NCBI GenBank assembly: GCA_001799565.1
Contig: MGTS01000002.1
Location: 1 to 64,000 of the forward strand
DNA from: Elusimicrobia bacterium GWA2_51_34
GTDB taxonomy: Bacteria > Elusimicrobiota > Elusimicrobia > Elusimicrobiales > UBA9959
Length of the DNA stretch: 64,000 bases
Reading direction: 5' to 3'
Under the pieces are notes generated by a model. It had not been told where the DNA came from and made no database searches. It saw nothing but the letters and a program-made list of their open reading frames with translations. Each line of letters opens with the position of its first letter. Within the stretch, counting starts at the first letter, position 1. This document shows, piece by piece, positions 54,874-61,590 of this stretch. Both the position numbers and the translations under genes were made by a program.

Positions 54874-55644
54874 CTAAAAATCCAGTTTCAACCCTACGGG
54901 GCAGTGATCGGAACCCTGTACCTGCGGCAGTATGAAGGCCTCTTTAACCAGGTTCTTTTTTTCCCCGTTTATGAAAAAGTAGTCCAGGCGCCAGCCCACA
55001 TTGCGCTCACGGGCGCGTGTTTTGTAATCCCACCAGGTATAATTACCCGGCTCAGGATGCAAAGACCGGAAAGTATCCGTCCAGCCCATGGCGGTTATCT
55101 TATCAAGCCAGGCGCGCTCAATCGGCATGAAGCCGGAATTGTTTTCGTTCTCTTTAGGGCGGGCAAGGTCTATGGGGTTGTGAGCGGTGTTGATATCGCC
55201 GCAGAAGACTACGGCCTTGCCGGTTCCGCGCAGGGCCTCAATGTGGTTAAGAAATGCCGCGTAAAAATCCAGTTTATAGGCCAGCCTTTCCGGACCCTGC
55301 CCGCCGTTTGGGAAATAGACATTCAGCAGGTAAAAGGCGGGGTATTCAAGCGTTATCACCCTGCCCTCCGGATCAAACCGGGCATCGCCGAAACCTTTTG
55401 AAACGGCCAGCGGCCCGCCGCTGAAGAAAGCGGCCACGCCGCTGTAACCTTTGCGTCCGGCGCTGTTCCATTGCGACTTGTAGCCTGGCGCCGCCGCATC
55501 GCCGGGGCCCAGTTGTTCAGGGGAAACTTTTGTTTCCTGCAGGCCCAGTATGTCGGGTTTCTCGGCTAAAAGAAAATCTTTGAAGCCCTTTTTTAATATG
55601 GCCCGGTAGCCGTTAACATTCCAGGATAAAAGTTTAATGGACAT
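54874..55644 (-). CDS. xth: Exodeoxyribonuclease III (AP endonuclease)
   Basis: 256 residues. Signatures include LLSWNVNGYRA, LQETKV with the metal-binding Glu, GDINTAHNPIDL and GSDHCPVGL with the catalytic Asp-His pair, all characteristic of the ExoIII/XthA family in base-excision repair. There is no clear Shine-Dalgarno. It sits between lpd and gcvT and interrupts the glycine genes functionally but not transcriptionally. Confidence 0.93.
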   Translation of the reverse strand: MSIKLLSWNVNGYRAILKKGFKDFLLAEKPDILGLQETKVSPEQLGPGDAAAPGYKSQWNSAGRKGYSGVAAFFSGGPLAVSKGFGDARFDPEGRVITLEYPAFYLLNVYFPNGGQGPERLAYKLDFYAAFLNHIEALRGTGKAVVFCGDINTAHNPIDLARPKENENNSGFMPIERAWLDKITAMGWTDTFRSLHPEPGNYTWWDYKTRARERNVGWRLDYFFINGEKKNLVKEAFILPQVQGSDHCPVGLKLDF

Positions 55645-55656
55645 AGGTTAGATGTG

Positions 55657-55764
55657 TAGCAATTTGGACGCATAGCAATTTAGAGGCATAGCAGTTTAGA
55701 GGGTTCAGGTATCCCAAGTTGCCTTGCCTCCATATTGCTATGCATCTAAGTCGCTATGCCTCTA
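55657..55764. repeat. Paired 16-bp arrays, right arm forming the lpd stop
   Basis: Left: TAGCAATTTGGACGCA, TAGCAATTTAGAGGCA, TAGCAGTTTAGAGGG (55657-55703). Right: TGCCTCCATATTGCTA, TGCATCTAAGTCGCTA, TGCCTCTA (55725 onward). The right arm is the inverse complement of the left and includes the lpd stop codon (55762-55764). Confidence 0.88.
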
Positions 55765-57276
55765 CTTATTGAGCGCCTCGTGCACCGCTTCCGACATGGT
55801 GGGGTGGGCGTAAATTATTTCTTGCAGGTCCGCGCGCTTCAGTTTCATTTTAACCGCCAGCGCTATAAGATGTATCAGTTCCGTGGCCGGGCCGCCTACT
55901 ATCTGCGCGCCCAGCACGGTTTCGTCCCCGGCGTCAAACACCAGCTGCACAAAACCTTCCGTATCACCGGTGGCGATCGCCTTGCCGATGCCCGCAAAAA
56001 ATGCCCTTGAGGTTTTCACCGCTATGCCACTTGCTTGTGCCTGCGCAATGTTCAAGCCCACCGTGCCTACTTCCGGCCAGGCGTAAACGCATTTAGGCGC
56101 TATGCCGGCGTCAAAAGTTTTTTTGGCGCCGAAAATATTTTCGGCCGCTATTTCTCCCTGGCGGGTAGCGGAATGCGCCAGCGTGGAAATTCCGTTGATA
56201 TCGCCCACGGCGTAAATATCATCCGAGGCGGTTTGCATAAACTCGTTTACTTTAACGCCTTTTCCGTTCCATTCAAGCCCCAGCGTTTCAAGCCCCATTC
56301 CAGACAGGTCCGCAACTCGTCCCGCGCCTACCAGTATTTCTTCCGCTTTAAGCTGCGTTCCATCTTCCAGCGTTACGGTTTTAAGGCCACGCGAAATTTC
56401 AAGTTTAACCGCCTTTTTTCCGAAGTGGAACTTGACGCCGCGTTTTTCAAATGAGGAGCGCACCGCGCGCGTCACCTGCGGATCTTCTCCCGCAAGAATG
56501 TCCGGCAGAAGTTCTAAAACACTTGCTTCAACACCCATTGCGTTAAAGAAACACGCGAATTCAAGCCCTATCACGCCGCCGCCCACTATAAGGATGGAGC
56601 CCGGCAGGCGCGGCAGATCAAATATCCGGTCGGAATCAGTAAGCTGCGCTTTGAATTCCGCGAAAGGTGCTGGAAAACCGGGCCTGGTTCCGGCGGCAAG
56701 CACCGCGGCGTCAAACCGTTTTTTTATGGGGCCTGCCCCGCCCTTTTGGCACAGGGAGTGTGGCTTAATCCCTCCAGCTATATTTCCCGCACCAGCAGAT
56801 TGCCCCAAAAGAGCGGGGCCCTGAGGTGTAGCCCCACCACCCGCTTGCCCGACTTTGTCGGGTCCTCCCGGCCCCGAAGCGGGTGGTGGGGTAGTTATTG
56901 TAGCTTCGCCTTTTCCGGTGAAGGCGGCCCTGCCGCGTATCACCTCGATTTTTTTAGTCTGAAAAAGTTTTTCAAGCGAAGCGCGCAGTTTAAGCACCAC
57001 AGTGGAGCGGCGGGCTTTCACTTTTTCCCAGTCCAGCATGGAGGGGGAAAAACCGGCGTCAGAGCCGTCTTTCAGCAGTTCGCGCAGGCCTTCAAAGGCG
57101 TGCACGCGGCGGCCTGTGTCTAAAAAAGTTTTTGAGGGAATACAACCGCGGTTGAGGCAGGTGCCGCCGAAATCACGGGCTTCAACTATTGAGACTTCCG
57201 CGCCCAGTTCTTTAAGGCGCAGCGCCGCCGGGTAGCCGCCGGGGCCGGAACCTATCACTATTACTCTTTTAGACAT
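55762..57276 (-). CDS. lpd: Dihydrolipoyl dehydrogenase with an in-frame palindromic insertion
   Basis: About 504 residues against a usual 460-475. FAD site GSGPGGYPAALRL, redox Cys pair GGTCLNRGCIPSK, NAD site ILIVGGGVIGLEFA, and the C-terminal catalytic His-Glu in YAHPTMSEAVHEA are all present, so the enzyme core is intact. Extra residues (from about TPPPASGP to KGGAGP) lie between GKGEATIT and KKRFDAAVLAAGTRP, encoded by two palindromes at 56735-56819 and 56832-56891. It supplies the L-protein for glycine cleavage. GGTGG precedes ATG 57276. Confidence 0.92.
   Translation of the reverse strand: MSKRVIVIGSGPGGYPAALRLKELGAEVSIVEARDFGGTCLNRGCIPSKTFLDTGRRVHAFEGLRELLKDGSDAGFSPSMLDWEKVKARRSTVVLKLRASLEKLFQTKKIEVIRGRAAFTGKGEATITTPPPASGPGGPDKVGQAGGGATPQGPALLGQSAGAGNIAGGIKPHSLCQKGGAGPIKKRFDAAVLAAGTRPGFPAPFAEFKAQLTDSDRIFDLPRLPGSILIVGGGVIGLEFACFFNAMGVEASVLELLPDILAGEDPQVTRAVRSSFEKRGVKFHFGKKAVKLEISRGLKTVTLEDGTQLKAEEILVGAGRVADLSGMGLETLGLEWNGKGVKVNEFMQTASDDIYAVGDINGISTLAHSATRQGEIAAENIFGAKKTFDAGIAPKCVYAWPEVGTVGLNIAQAQASGIAVKTSRAFFAGIGKAIATGDTEGFVQLVFDAGDETVLGAQIVGGPATELIHLIALAVKMKLKRADLQEIIYAHPTMSEAVHEALNK
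56735..56819. repeat. Palindromic insert B within lpd
   Basis: GCCCCGCCCTTTTGG (56735-56749) pairs with CCAAAAGAGCGGGGC (56805-56819), one mismatch, around a 55-nt loop. It is in frame inside lpd and encodes part of the extra segment, including GPALLGQSAGAGN. Confidence 0.75.
56832..56891 (-). repeat. Palindromic PPP...GGG element within lpd (copy A)
   Basis: CCCCACCACCCGCTT (56832-56846) pairs perfectly with 56877-56891. An inner CCCGAC-TTT-GTCGGG hairpin lies at 56848-56862. Read on the - strand it encodes PPPASGPGGPDKVGQAGGG. It shares the CCCACCACC/GGTGGTGGG ends and peptide frame with copies at 58553-58625 and 60274-60343. Confidence 0.85.
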
Positions 57277-57307
57277 TTTTTCCACCTACCTTGATACTAG
57301 TGATTTT

Positions 57308-57337
57308 GCCTATGGCCTATGGCTTAAAGCTTATGGC
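57308..57337. repeat. Heptad array (GCCTATG type), single arm
   Basis: GCCTATG, GCCTATG, GCTTAAA, GCTTATG, GC, between lpd and the AsmA-like gene. The unit is the same as at 49123-49152. Confidence 0.8.
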
Positions 57338-57349
57338 AAACGATTAGCT

Positions 57350-58630
57350 CTATTCATGGATGTAATTAAAAAACAGTTCATTAAGCGATTTGAGCGCGGC
57401 GGTAAGTTTTCCATTAAGCGTTGTTGAAAGCGCAGGTGTAATTTCCGGTCTTGCCAGCGGCCCGATGGCAGCTAGCTTTAGACCATTCGGCCCGATCTTC
57501 GCTTCAAGGCGCGAATTGACGGAGCGCGCGGCGCTGTCAAAGGCCAGGTCCGCGCTCAGATTAATAAAATTTGAGTCTAGCTTTATATCCTTGAAGGAGA
57601 TTGCCGAGTTTCTAAAACTGAAAGCGGCTTTTAGTCTTTGGACTTCTATGTCGTATATACGCGGCACCGGCTTGCCCATCACGGCGGAAAAAAGTTCAAG
57701 GCCTTTGGTCAGCGTTTGTCTGGCGGAGTTTTCGCTTCCCGGGATATAAAGGTTTTCCGCCTCCAGCCGCGCGGAGTAATTTTTTTCCCTGGTTTTAGAA
57801 CGCATATTAAAAAGTTCACAGTCAGCCCGGAGTGCGGCCAGCGTGATGGCGCCGTAAGAGGCGTTGTCCGCCTCAAATGAACCCTTGAGCGAGGTCAGCC
57901 CGCCGTAGTCAAAGTTGGCGCTGGTTTTAAAGCTGACTCCGGAACTTAACAGTTTTCCCGCCACGGCGCTTTTCAGCAGACCTTCAAATTCGGCGGTATA
58001 ATTCCCGCCGGACGAAGAATAGTGCAGCAACCTGAGATTGGAGTTTTCGAACGTGAAATCCCGCCCTGAAGTGCCCATGCTCACCTCAAGCCGGGCGTTT
58101 TCAAGCGCCAGCTCTCCGGTGTTCCATGTAACATAAAGGCCCTGTGTGGTTTTAGGCAGCAGGGCCAGCAGGTCTTCAAAATCCCAGCGGCCGGCGTTTT
58201 CCCGCAGTTTGAATACGGGGTCTATAAAACTGACTTTCGCGAAATAAACCCGCTTTTTTAACAGCGCGCGCAACTCGGGGCGGATTACGGTCCGGCGGGC
58301 GCAGAAAAATTCTCCGGCCTTAAAAGAAGGCCGCCTTGAAACACAGACGTTTTCAATGATCACGCCTTTTAAGGGAGAGAATGATATTCGCTTGAACCGT
58401 ATTTCCCTGCCCAGTTTTTGGCCGGCAGTGGAATTTATCCGTTCTGTGAGGTAAGTCGAAAATTGTTTATATTTGACATGAACGAACAACGCCCCGCCCA
58501 AACAAATCAGCAAGAACACAGCCGCGATAATTTTTGAAAGCCGTGTTTTAACCCCACCACCCGGACGCCCGCCTGCGGCGGGCGTTGCAGATGAGGCGTC
58601 TTTGTCCGCCTGTCCGGGTGGTGGGATCAT
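57350..58630 (-). CDS. Short AsmA-like envelope protein with an element-derived N-terminus
   Basis: About 426 residues. A transmembrane helix (about 35-55, IIAAVFLLICLGGALFVHV) precedes a beta-rich periplasmic part with the AsmA opening LTERINSTAGQKLGREIRFK and ISFSPLKGVIIENV. The first 27 residues (MIPPPGQADKDASS to RPGGGV) come from a palindromic repeat element (58553-58625). ATG 58630 lies 6 nt after a TATAAT box, so the mRNA would begin at or near the start codon. An upstream start at 58666 is less likely. Confidence 0.75.
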   Translation of the reverse strand: MIPPPGQADKDASSATPAAGGRPGGGVKTRLSKIIAAVFLLICLGGALFVHVKYKQFSTYLTERINSTAGQKLGREIRFKRISFSPLKGVIIENVCVSRRPSFKAGEFFCARRTVIRPELRALLKKRVYFAKVSFIDPVFKLRENAGRWDFEDLLALLPKTTQGLYVTWNTGELALENARLEVSMGTSGRDFTFENSNLRLLHYSSSGGNYTAEFEGLLKSAVAGKLLSSGVSFKTSANFDYGGLTSLKGSFEADNASYGAITLAALRADCELFNMRSKTREKNYSARLEAENLYIPGSENSARQTLTKGLELFSAVMGKPVPRIYDIEVQRLKAAFSFRNSAISFKDIKLDSNFINLSADLAFDSAARSVNSRLEAKIGPNGLKLAAIGPLARPEITPALSTTLNGKLTAALKSLNELFFNYIHE

Positions 58631-58642
58631 GGTTCTATTATA
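58553..58642 (-). promoter_or_regulatory. Palindromic PPP...GGG element carrying a -10 box and start codon (copy 2)
   Basis: CCCACCACCCGGAC (58553-58566) pairs perfectly with 58612-58625; inner GCCCGCC-TGC-GGCGGGC at 58567-58583. On the - strand TATAAT (58642-58637) is followed by 6 nt and ATG (58630). The same TTGTCTATAAT-N6-ATG arrangement, with CGCGGGCGG further upstream, is found at 60344-60380. There is no -35 consensus. Confidence 0.7.
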
Positions 58643-58691
58643 GACAACCCCGCCGCCCGCGCGCAAATCGGAGACACCGGACGTAGCGATT

Positions 58692-58825
58692 TTTTTAAAA
58701 TGTCATGGTAGCGGCAAGTAGAAATGTCATGGTTTGAGGTAAACTAACCCTTCAGGCACCTAGCCGGGAGGGATTTAATGGAGCAACTAACCATGTATTC
58801 GAAAGCAGAAATGACACAAACATAA
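58692..58825 (+). mobile_element. Insertion-sequence 5' end with a 15-codon transposase stub
   Basis: Two AAATGTCATGGT copies (58698-58709 and 58722-58734, 24 nt apart), then AGCCGGGAGG and ATG 58778 opening MEQLTMYSKAEMTQT and a TAA at 58823. The layout matches the inverted end at 1-110. The short peptide resembles the first residues of DDE transposases, and later fragments in shifted frames (KKEKQSRLI) would fit the next segment. I read it as a decayed IS. Confidence 0.55.
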
Positions 58826-58848
58826 AAGGTCGAAAAACATGATAAAAA

Positions 58849-59052
58849 GTGAAGAAAGAAAAACAGTCAAGGCTAATCATCGGAAGCTTTATCTTAAAAC
58901 CTGGGCTAAATCACCTTGGCTTGCCTGCGGAACTCCCGGTATTTAAGTCGGCGCCCAAAGTTCAGCAAATTTGCGGTCCACCGGACGATGACTGCCAACT
59001 TGATCTGTGGGCTGACTTATACGAAGAAATAAACCCCGCCTCCGACAACTAA
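58849..59052 (+). other. Short open frame of doubtful coding status
   Basis: 67 codons in another frame from the transposase stub upstream. It contains KKEKQSRLI, which could be a shifted transposase fragment, and an acidic C-terminus (DDDCQLDLWADLYEEI) that I do not recognise. There is no Shine-Dalgarno. It is probably part of the same decayed element, or chance. The rest of 59053-59288 has no gene apart from the 33-nt hairpin. Confidence 0.25.
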
Positions 59053-59117
59053 CTCCCGTACTCCGCCAAGCGGCCGGAAAGCTACGTAAAAATTTAATAA
59101 AAACACCCCGCTTTTGG

Positions 59118-59150
59118 GCCGTCTGATGCGCATCGCGCTCGATACGGCAC
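59118..59150 (+). repeat. 33-nt dispersed hairpin (copy 2)
   Basis: Starts GCCGTCTGAT and ends TACGGCAC. Inner stem GCGC-ATC-GCGC, outer stem GCCGT/ACGGC. It lies between the decayed IS and the FkbM gene. Confidence 0.8.
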
Positions 59151-59288
59151 GGCCATAGGCCAGTATTATAGCGAGAGGGGAAGACTTTTTACAAATTTTT
59201 CAGGAGGCCGGAAGCTTCAGGCAGGGGGGAAACTGACGATAACGGACCTTACGTACTACAGATAAAACAGGTCTTTTCCTTTTATCAA

Positions 59289-59978
59289 TTATTTCTCAAT
59301 GGTATCTATCCATCCATTGCAACTGCCATCAAGCATGTTTTCAACAGAATCAAATCCGCCTAAGACCCCCGACTTTTCCAGTTTTGAAAGCAGTTCGTTT
59401 TCTCTTCCCTGAAATTGCTTAAGCTTGGAGGAATGGAATTCAATGTAGAATCTATCAACATATTTTATCGTTCCATCGGCAAACATTTTATCTAAAACTT
59501 CATACTCCGCACCTTCGATATCCAAACTTATAATTATGAAATCATTTACGGAAAACTTGCGACATAGCCATTGGCCGAAATCAAATGATTCCACAGTTAT
59601 CGTTTTTGGCTGCTTAATCGTGCGGTTGTTATACAAGCTGCTTGTTGAGTCATATTTTGATAAAATAAATTCCACGGTTCCATTTTTATTCCATATCGCC
59701 TTGTTTATGACAGTGATGCCGGGCATTCTTTTCAGATTTTTAATTTTATAAGGGTTCGCTTCGATTGCAAATATTTTCCAGGGATATTTTTTATATAAAC
59801 CGGTTTTTTGAAATGCCAATAAGCTTTCTCCATTATGCGCTCCCCCGTCAATAAAAATATATTTTTTTGTTCTGGGCCCTGCATAATACCAGATGGAAAT
59901 AAATAATATTACTAATGTGAATAATATTGTCATTGCATGCTTTTTAATGTTTTTAAAAGTGTCTTTGTGCCGGAACAT
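59289..59978 (-). CDS. FkbM-family methyltransferase, membrane-anchored
   Basis: 229 residues: N-terminal transmembrane helix (about 15-33), then a Methyltransf_21 (FkbM) domain with FIDGGAHNGESLLAF (SAM site), FAIEANP and VNDFIIISLDIEGAEYEVLD. Such enzymes usually O-methylate sugars or lipids at the cell surface. GAGGAAC lies before the ATG. Its codons are visibly richer in A and T than those of its neighbours, and decayed or mobile repeats lie on both sides, so it was probably acquired by transfer. Confidence 0.85.
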   Translation of the reverse strand: MFRHKDTFKNIKKHAMTILFTLVILFISIWYYAGPRTKKYIFIDGGAHNGESLLAFQKTGLYKKYPWKIFAIEANPYKIKNLKRMPGITVINKAIWNKNGTVEFILSKYDSTSSLYNNRTIKQPKTITVESFDFGQWLCRKFSVNDFIIISLDIEGAEYEVLDKMFADGTIKYVDRFYIEFHSSKLKQFQGRENELLSKLEKSGVLGGFDSVENMLDGSCNGWIDTIEK

Positions 59979-60107
59979 AGTTCCTCTTGTGGTTTTCTAT
60001 TAGGGCTATGCACTTGATGCGACTATGCCCTGTGCGTTACGATTTGACAACTAAACTATGGGAACTGAGGCGACTTGCACGGCCTGTTGTGCAAGGGCCG
60101 CATTGGG

Positions 60108-60239
60108 GGGGACGCTGCTTACTTTCTTACTTATTTTAAAATGCCGCTTTGTAATCCTTGGTTAATTTTATGGCAACTTAAATCTTTTTGTCCTTCCGCT
60201 CACTGATCCACAACAAGTAAGAAAGTAAGCAGCGTCCCC
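60108..60239. mobile_element. MITE-like element with 25-bp perfect inverted ends
   Basis: GGGGACGCTGCTTACTTTC (continuing to 60132) is the exact inverse complement of 60215-60239. The 82 nt between hold no ORF. Total length 132 bp. It lies in the 602-nt gap between the FkbM and zinc-ribbon genes. Ends of this kind resemble repeats linked to REP-associated (Y1) transposases, but no such gene is in the window, and I could not confirm a target duplication. Confidence 0.75.
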
Positions 60240-60241
60240 TG

Positions 60242-60349
60242 TCACCCACCTATCTGCGGCTGATGGCCACTGACAGGTGGTGGGGGCACCCCACCACCTG
60301 TTTGCCCGTTTTGCTCCGGTTTAAGTGGATAATCAGGTGGTGGCATCAT
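60242..60349 (-). CDS. Free-standing PPP...GGG palindromic element with 35-codon ORF
   Basis: The element has CCACCACCTG (60291-60300) and its inverse (60334-60343), plus CAGGTGGTGGGG-GCA-CCCCACCACCTG at 60274-60300. On the - strand TATAAT (60361-60356) is followed by 6 nt and ATG (60349). The ORF reads MMPPPDYPLKPEQNG, QTGGGVPPPPVSGH, QPQIGG-stop. The promoter-to-ATG geometry and the peptide ends match the element at 58553. Whether it is translated is unknown. 60350-60580 otherwise has no gene. Confidence 0.4.
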   Translation of the reverse strand: MMPPPDYPLKPEQNGQTGGGVPPPPVSGHQPQIGG

Positions 60350-60580
60350 AATCTTATTATAGACAAGAACCGCCCGCGGTGGAAATAGCCCCCGCCCAGC
60401 TCTTTTGTCTTAGAGCTTCAACAGACAGGTTTGAACATGGCGTATAGAACTTTACCTCAATTTTATAAAAAATATTCCCGCCTTTGTGTTACAGCGATAT
60501 GGGCAAGTTTTTCAGGCGGTTGGGAACGTTAGGACTTGGGATAACTTACGGTAAGCGGCCTTATGCCTGCAACTTTCAGG

Positions 60581-61087
60581 CTAAACCACCAGTTCGGCGA
60601 GTGTTTTGTTTGTACCGTATTCCAATATTTTTATTTCCGTGGAATTTTTTCCAAGGGCTTTTTCCCATTCGCCGGCCATGATAGCCAACAGCTGTTCCTG
60701 CTGCGGCCGGGAGAGGTTGTTGTACCGCTGGTCCACATAAACGCATAAGGTGTCGCCCTTATAGTTGATATCAGCCACCCCGACAGCGCTAAGCTCTTTC
60801 GCCCCTTTTTCTTTTATCTTCTGTATCGTGTCGTACTTAATGCTGTCGGAGATATTACTGATCTGGACCAGAGCGTCCGCGGAATTATCGGAATTTGAAT
60901 GCATGGCGGTCTTGCCGGCTATGGTAAGCGCAAGAACCGCAAAGAATATTTTCAGCAGTGGCGAACCCGGTTTCCCGGCGACACCGGATTCTGTCCTGGC
61001 GCCAAGCTGCGCATTGCACCTGGGGCATACTTTCTCGTTCTTATCCACTTCCTTCAAGCACTTATAGCACTTTTTATCCGTACTCAT
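60581..61087 (-). CDS. Zinc-ribbon protein with one transmembrane helix
   Basis: 168 residues: N-terminal zinc ribbon (CYKCLKEVDKNEKVCPRC), a transmembrane helix at about 45-63 (LLKIFFAVLALTIAGKTAM), and a C-terminal domain of about 100 residues with alternating strands and helices (INYKGDTLCVYVDQRYNNLS). The last part resembles small DUF-type periplasmic domains seen after zinc ribbons. Function unknown. A TATAAT-like box lies about 50 nt upstream of the ATG. Confidence 0.72.
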   Translation of the reverse strand: MSTDKKCYKCLKEVDKNEKVCPRCNAQLGARTESGVAGKPGSPLLKIFFAVLALTIAGKTAMHSNSDNSADALVQISNISDSIKYDTIQKIKEKGAKELSAVGVADINYKGDTLCVYVDQRYNNLSRPQQEQLLAIMAGEWEKALGKNSTEIKILEYGTNKTLAELVV

Positions 61088-61278
61088 AGCGGTTGCCTTT
61101 TAATCATGATGTAATCGTAGAACTGCAGGAACATTATATAACACAATTGGGCCGGTGAAAGCGGCGGCCGCCGCCCCGCCGGTCATGCCGTGCCCGCCAG
61201 GGGGGCCACAAGTTTAAACATTGTATGGCTGGAAGCTTGAGGTATGGGGGGGACTAACCCGAATCCTGCAATGATAAC

Positions 61279-61590
61279 TTACCCTGTATTTTCCGCGGAC
61301 TTCAGTATTTCGTCCGAAATAGCTTTGATCTGGTCTGAGTCTTTAAAGGCAAGCTTATAAGTAAAATATCCGCTGCGATCTTTCTCCGCTTCGGTTACCA
61401 GCGCGCGTATATCCTCGTAATCATTGCCGCCAAGCTCAAAGCACAGCGCCGCCATCCTGCCTTTATTAATTTCAAATCTGCTCATTAATTCCGCGCCTTC
61501 GGGCCAGAGCCGGACCAGCCTGCCCCAGAGCGGCGGCGTATCCTGCGAGGTTATTATAACGGTTGGAATGTAACTTTTACTTCGGTTCAT
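61279..61590 (-). CDS. Small protein, possible PilZ-like fold
   Basis: 103 residues. The pattern of a short basic start, FEINKGRMAALCFEL, IRALVTEAEKDRSGYFTYKLAF and a terminal helix DQIKAISDEIL recalls the strand layout of PilZ domains, but the RxxxR and DxSxxG c-di-GMP motifs are absent. It overlaps the upstream gene by 14 nt. If PilZ-like, it would probably not bind c-di-GMP in the usual way. The assignment is tentative. Confidence 0.5.
   Translation of the reverse strand: MNRSKSYIPTVIITSQDTPPLWGRLVRLWPEGAELMSRFEINKGRMAALCFELGGNDYEDIRALVTEAEKDRSGYFTYKLAFKDSDQIKAISDEILKSAENTG

Noticed and set aside
60484-60681. Open frame on the + strand
   Set aside because: Runs antisense into the zinc-ribbon gene and has no protein character.
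61130-61260. GGCGGCGGCCGCCGCC as an element
   Set aside because: A short GC palindrome without copies seen elsewhere in the window.
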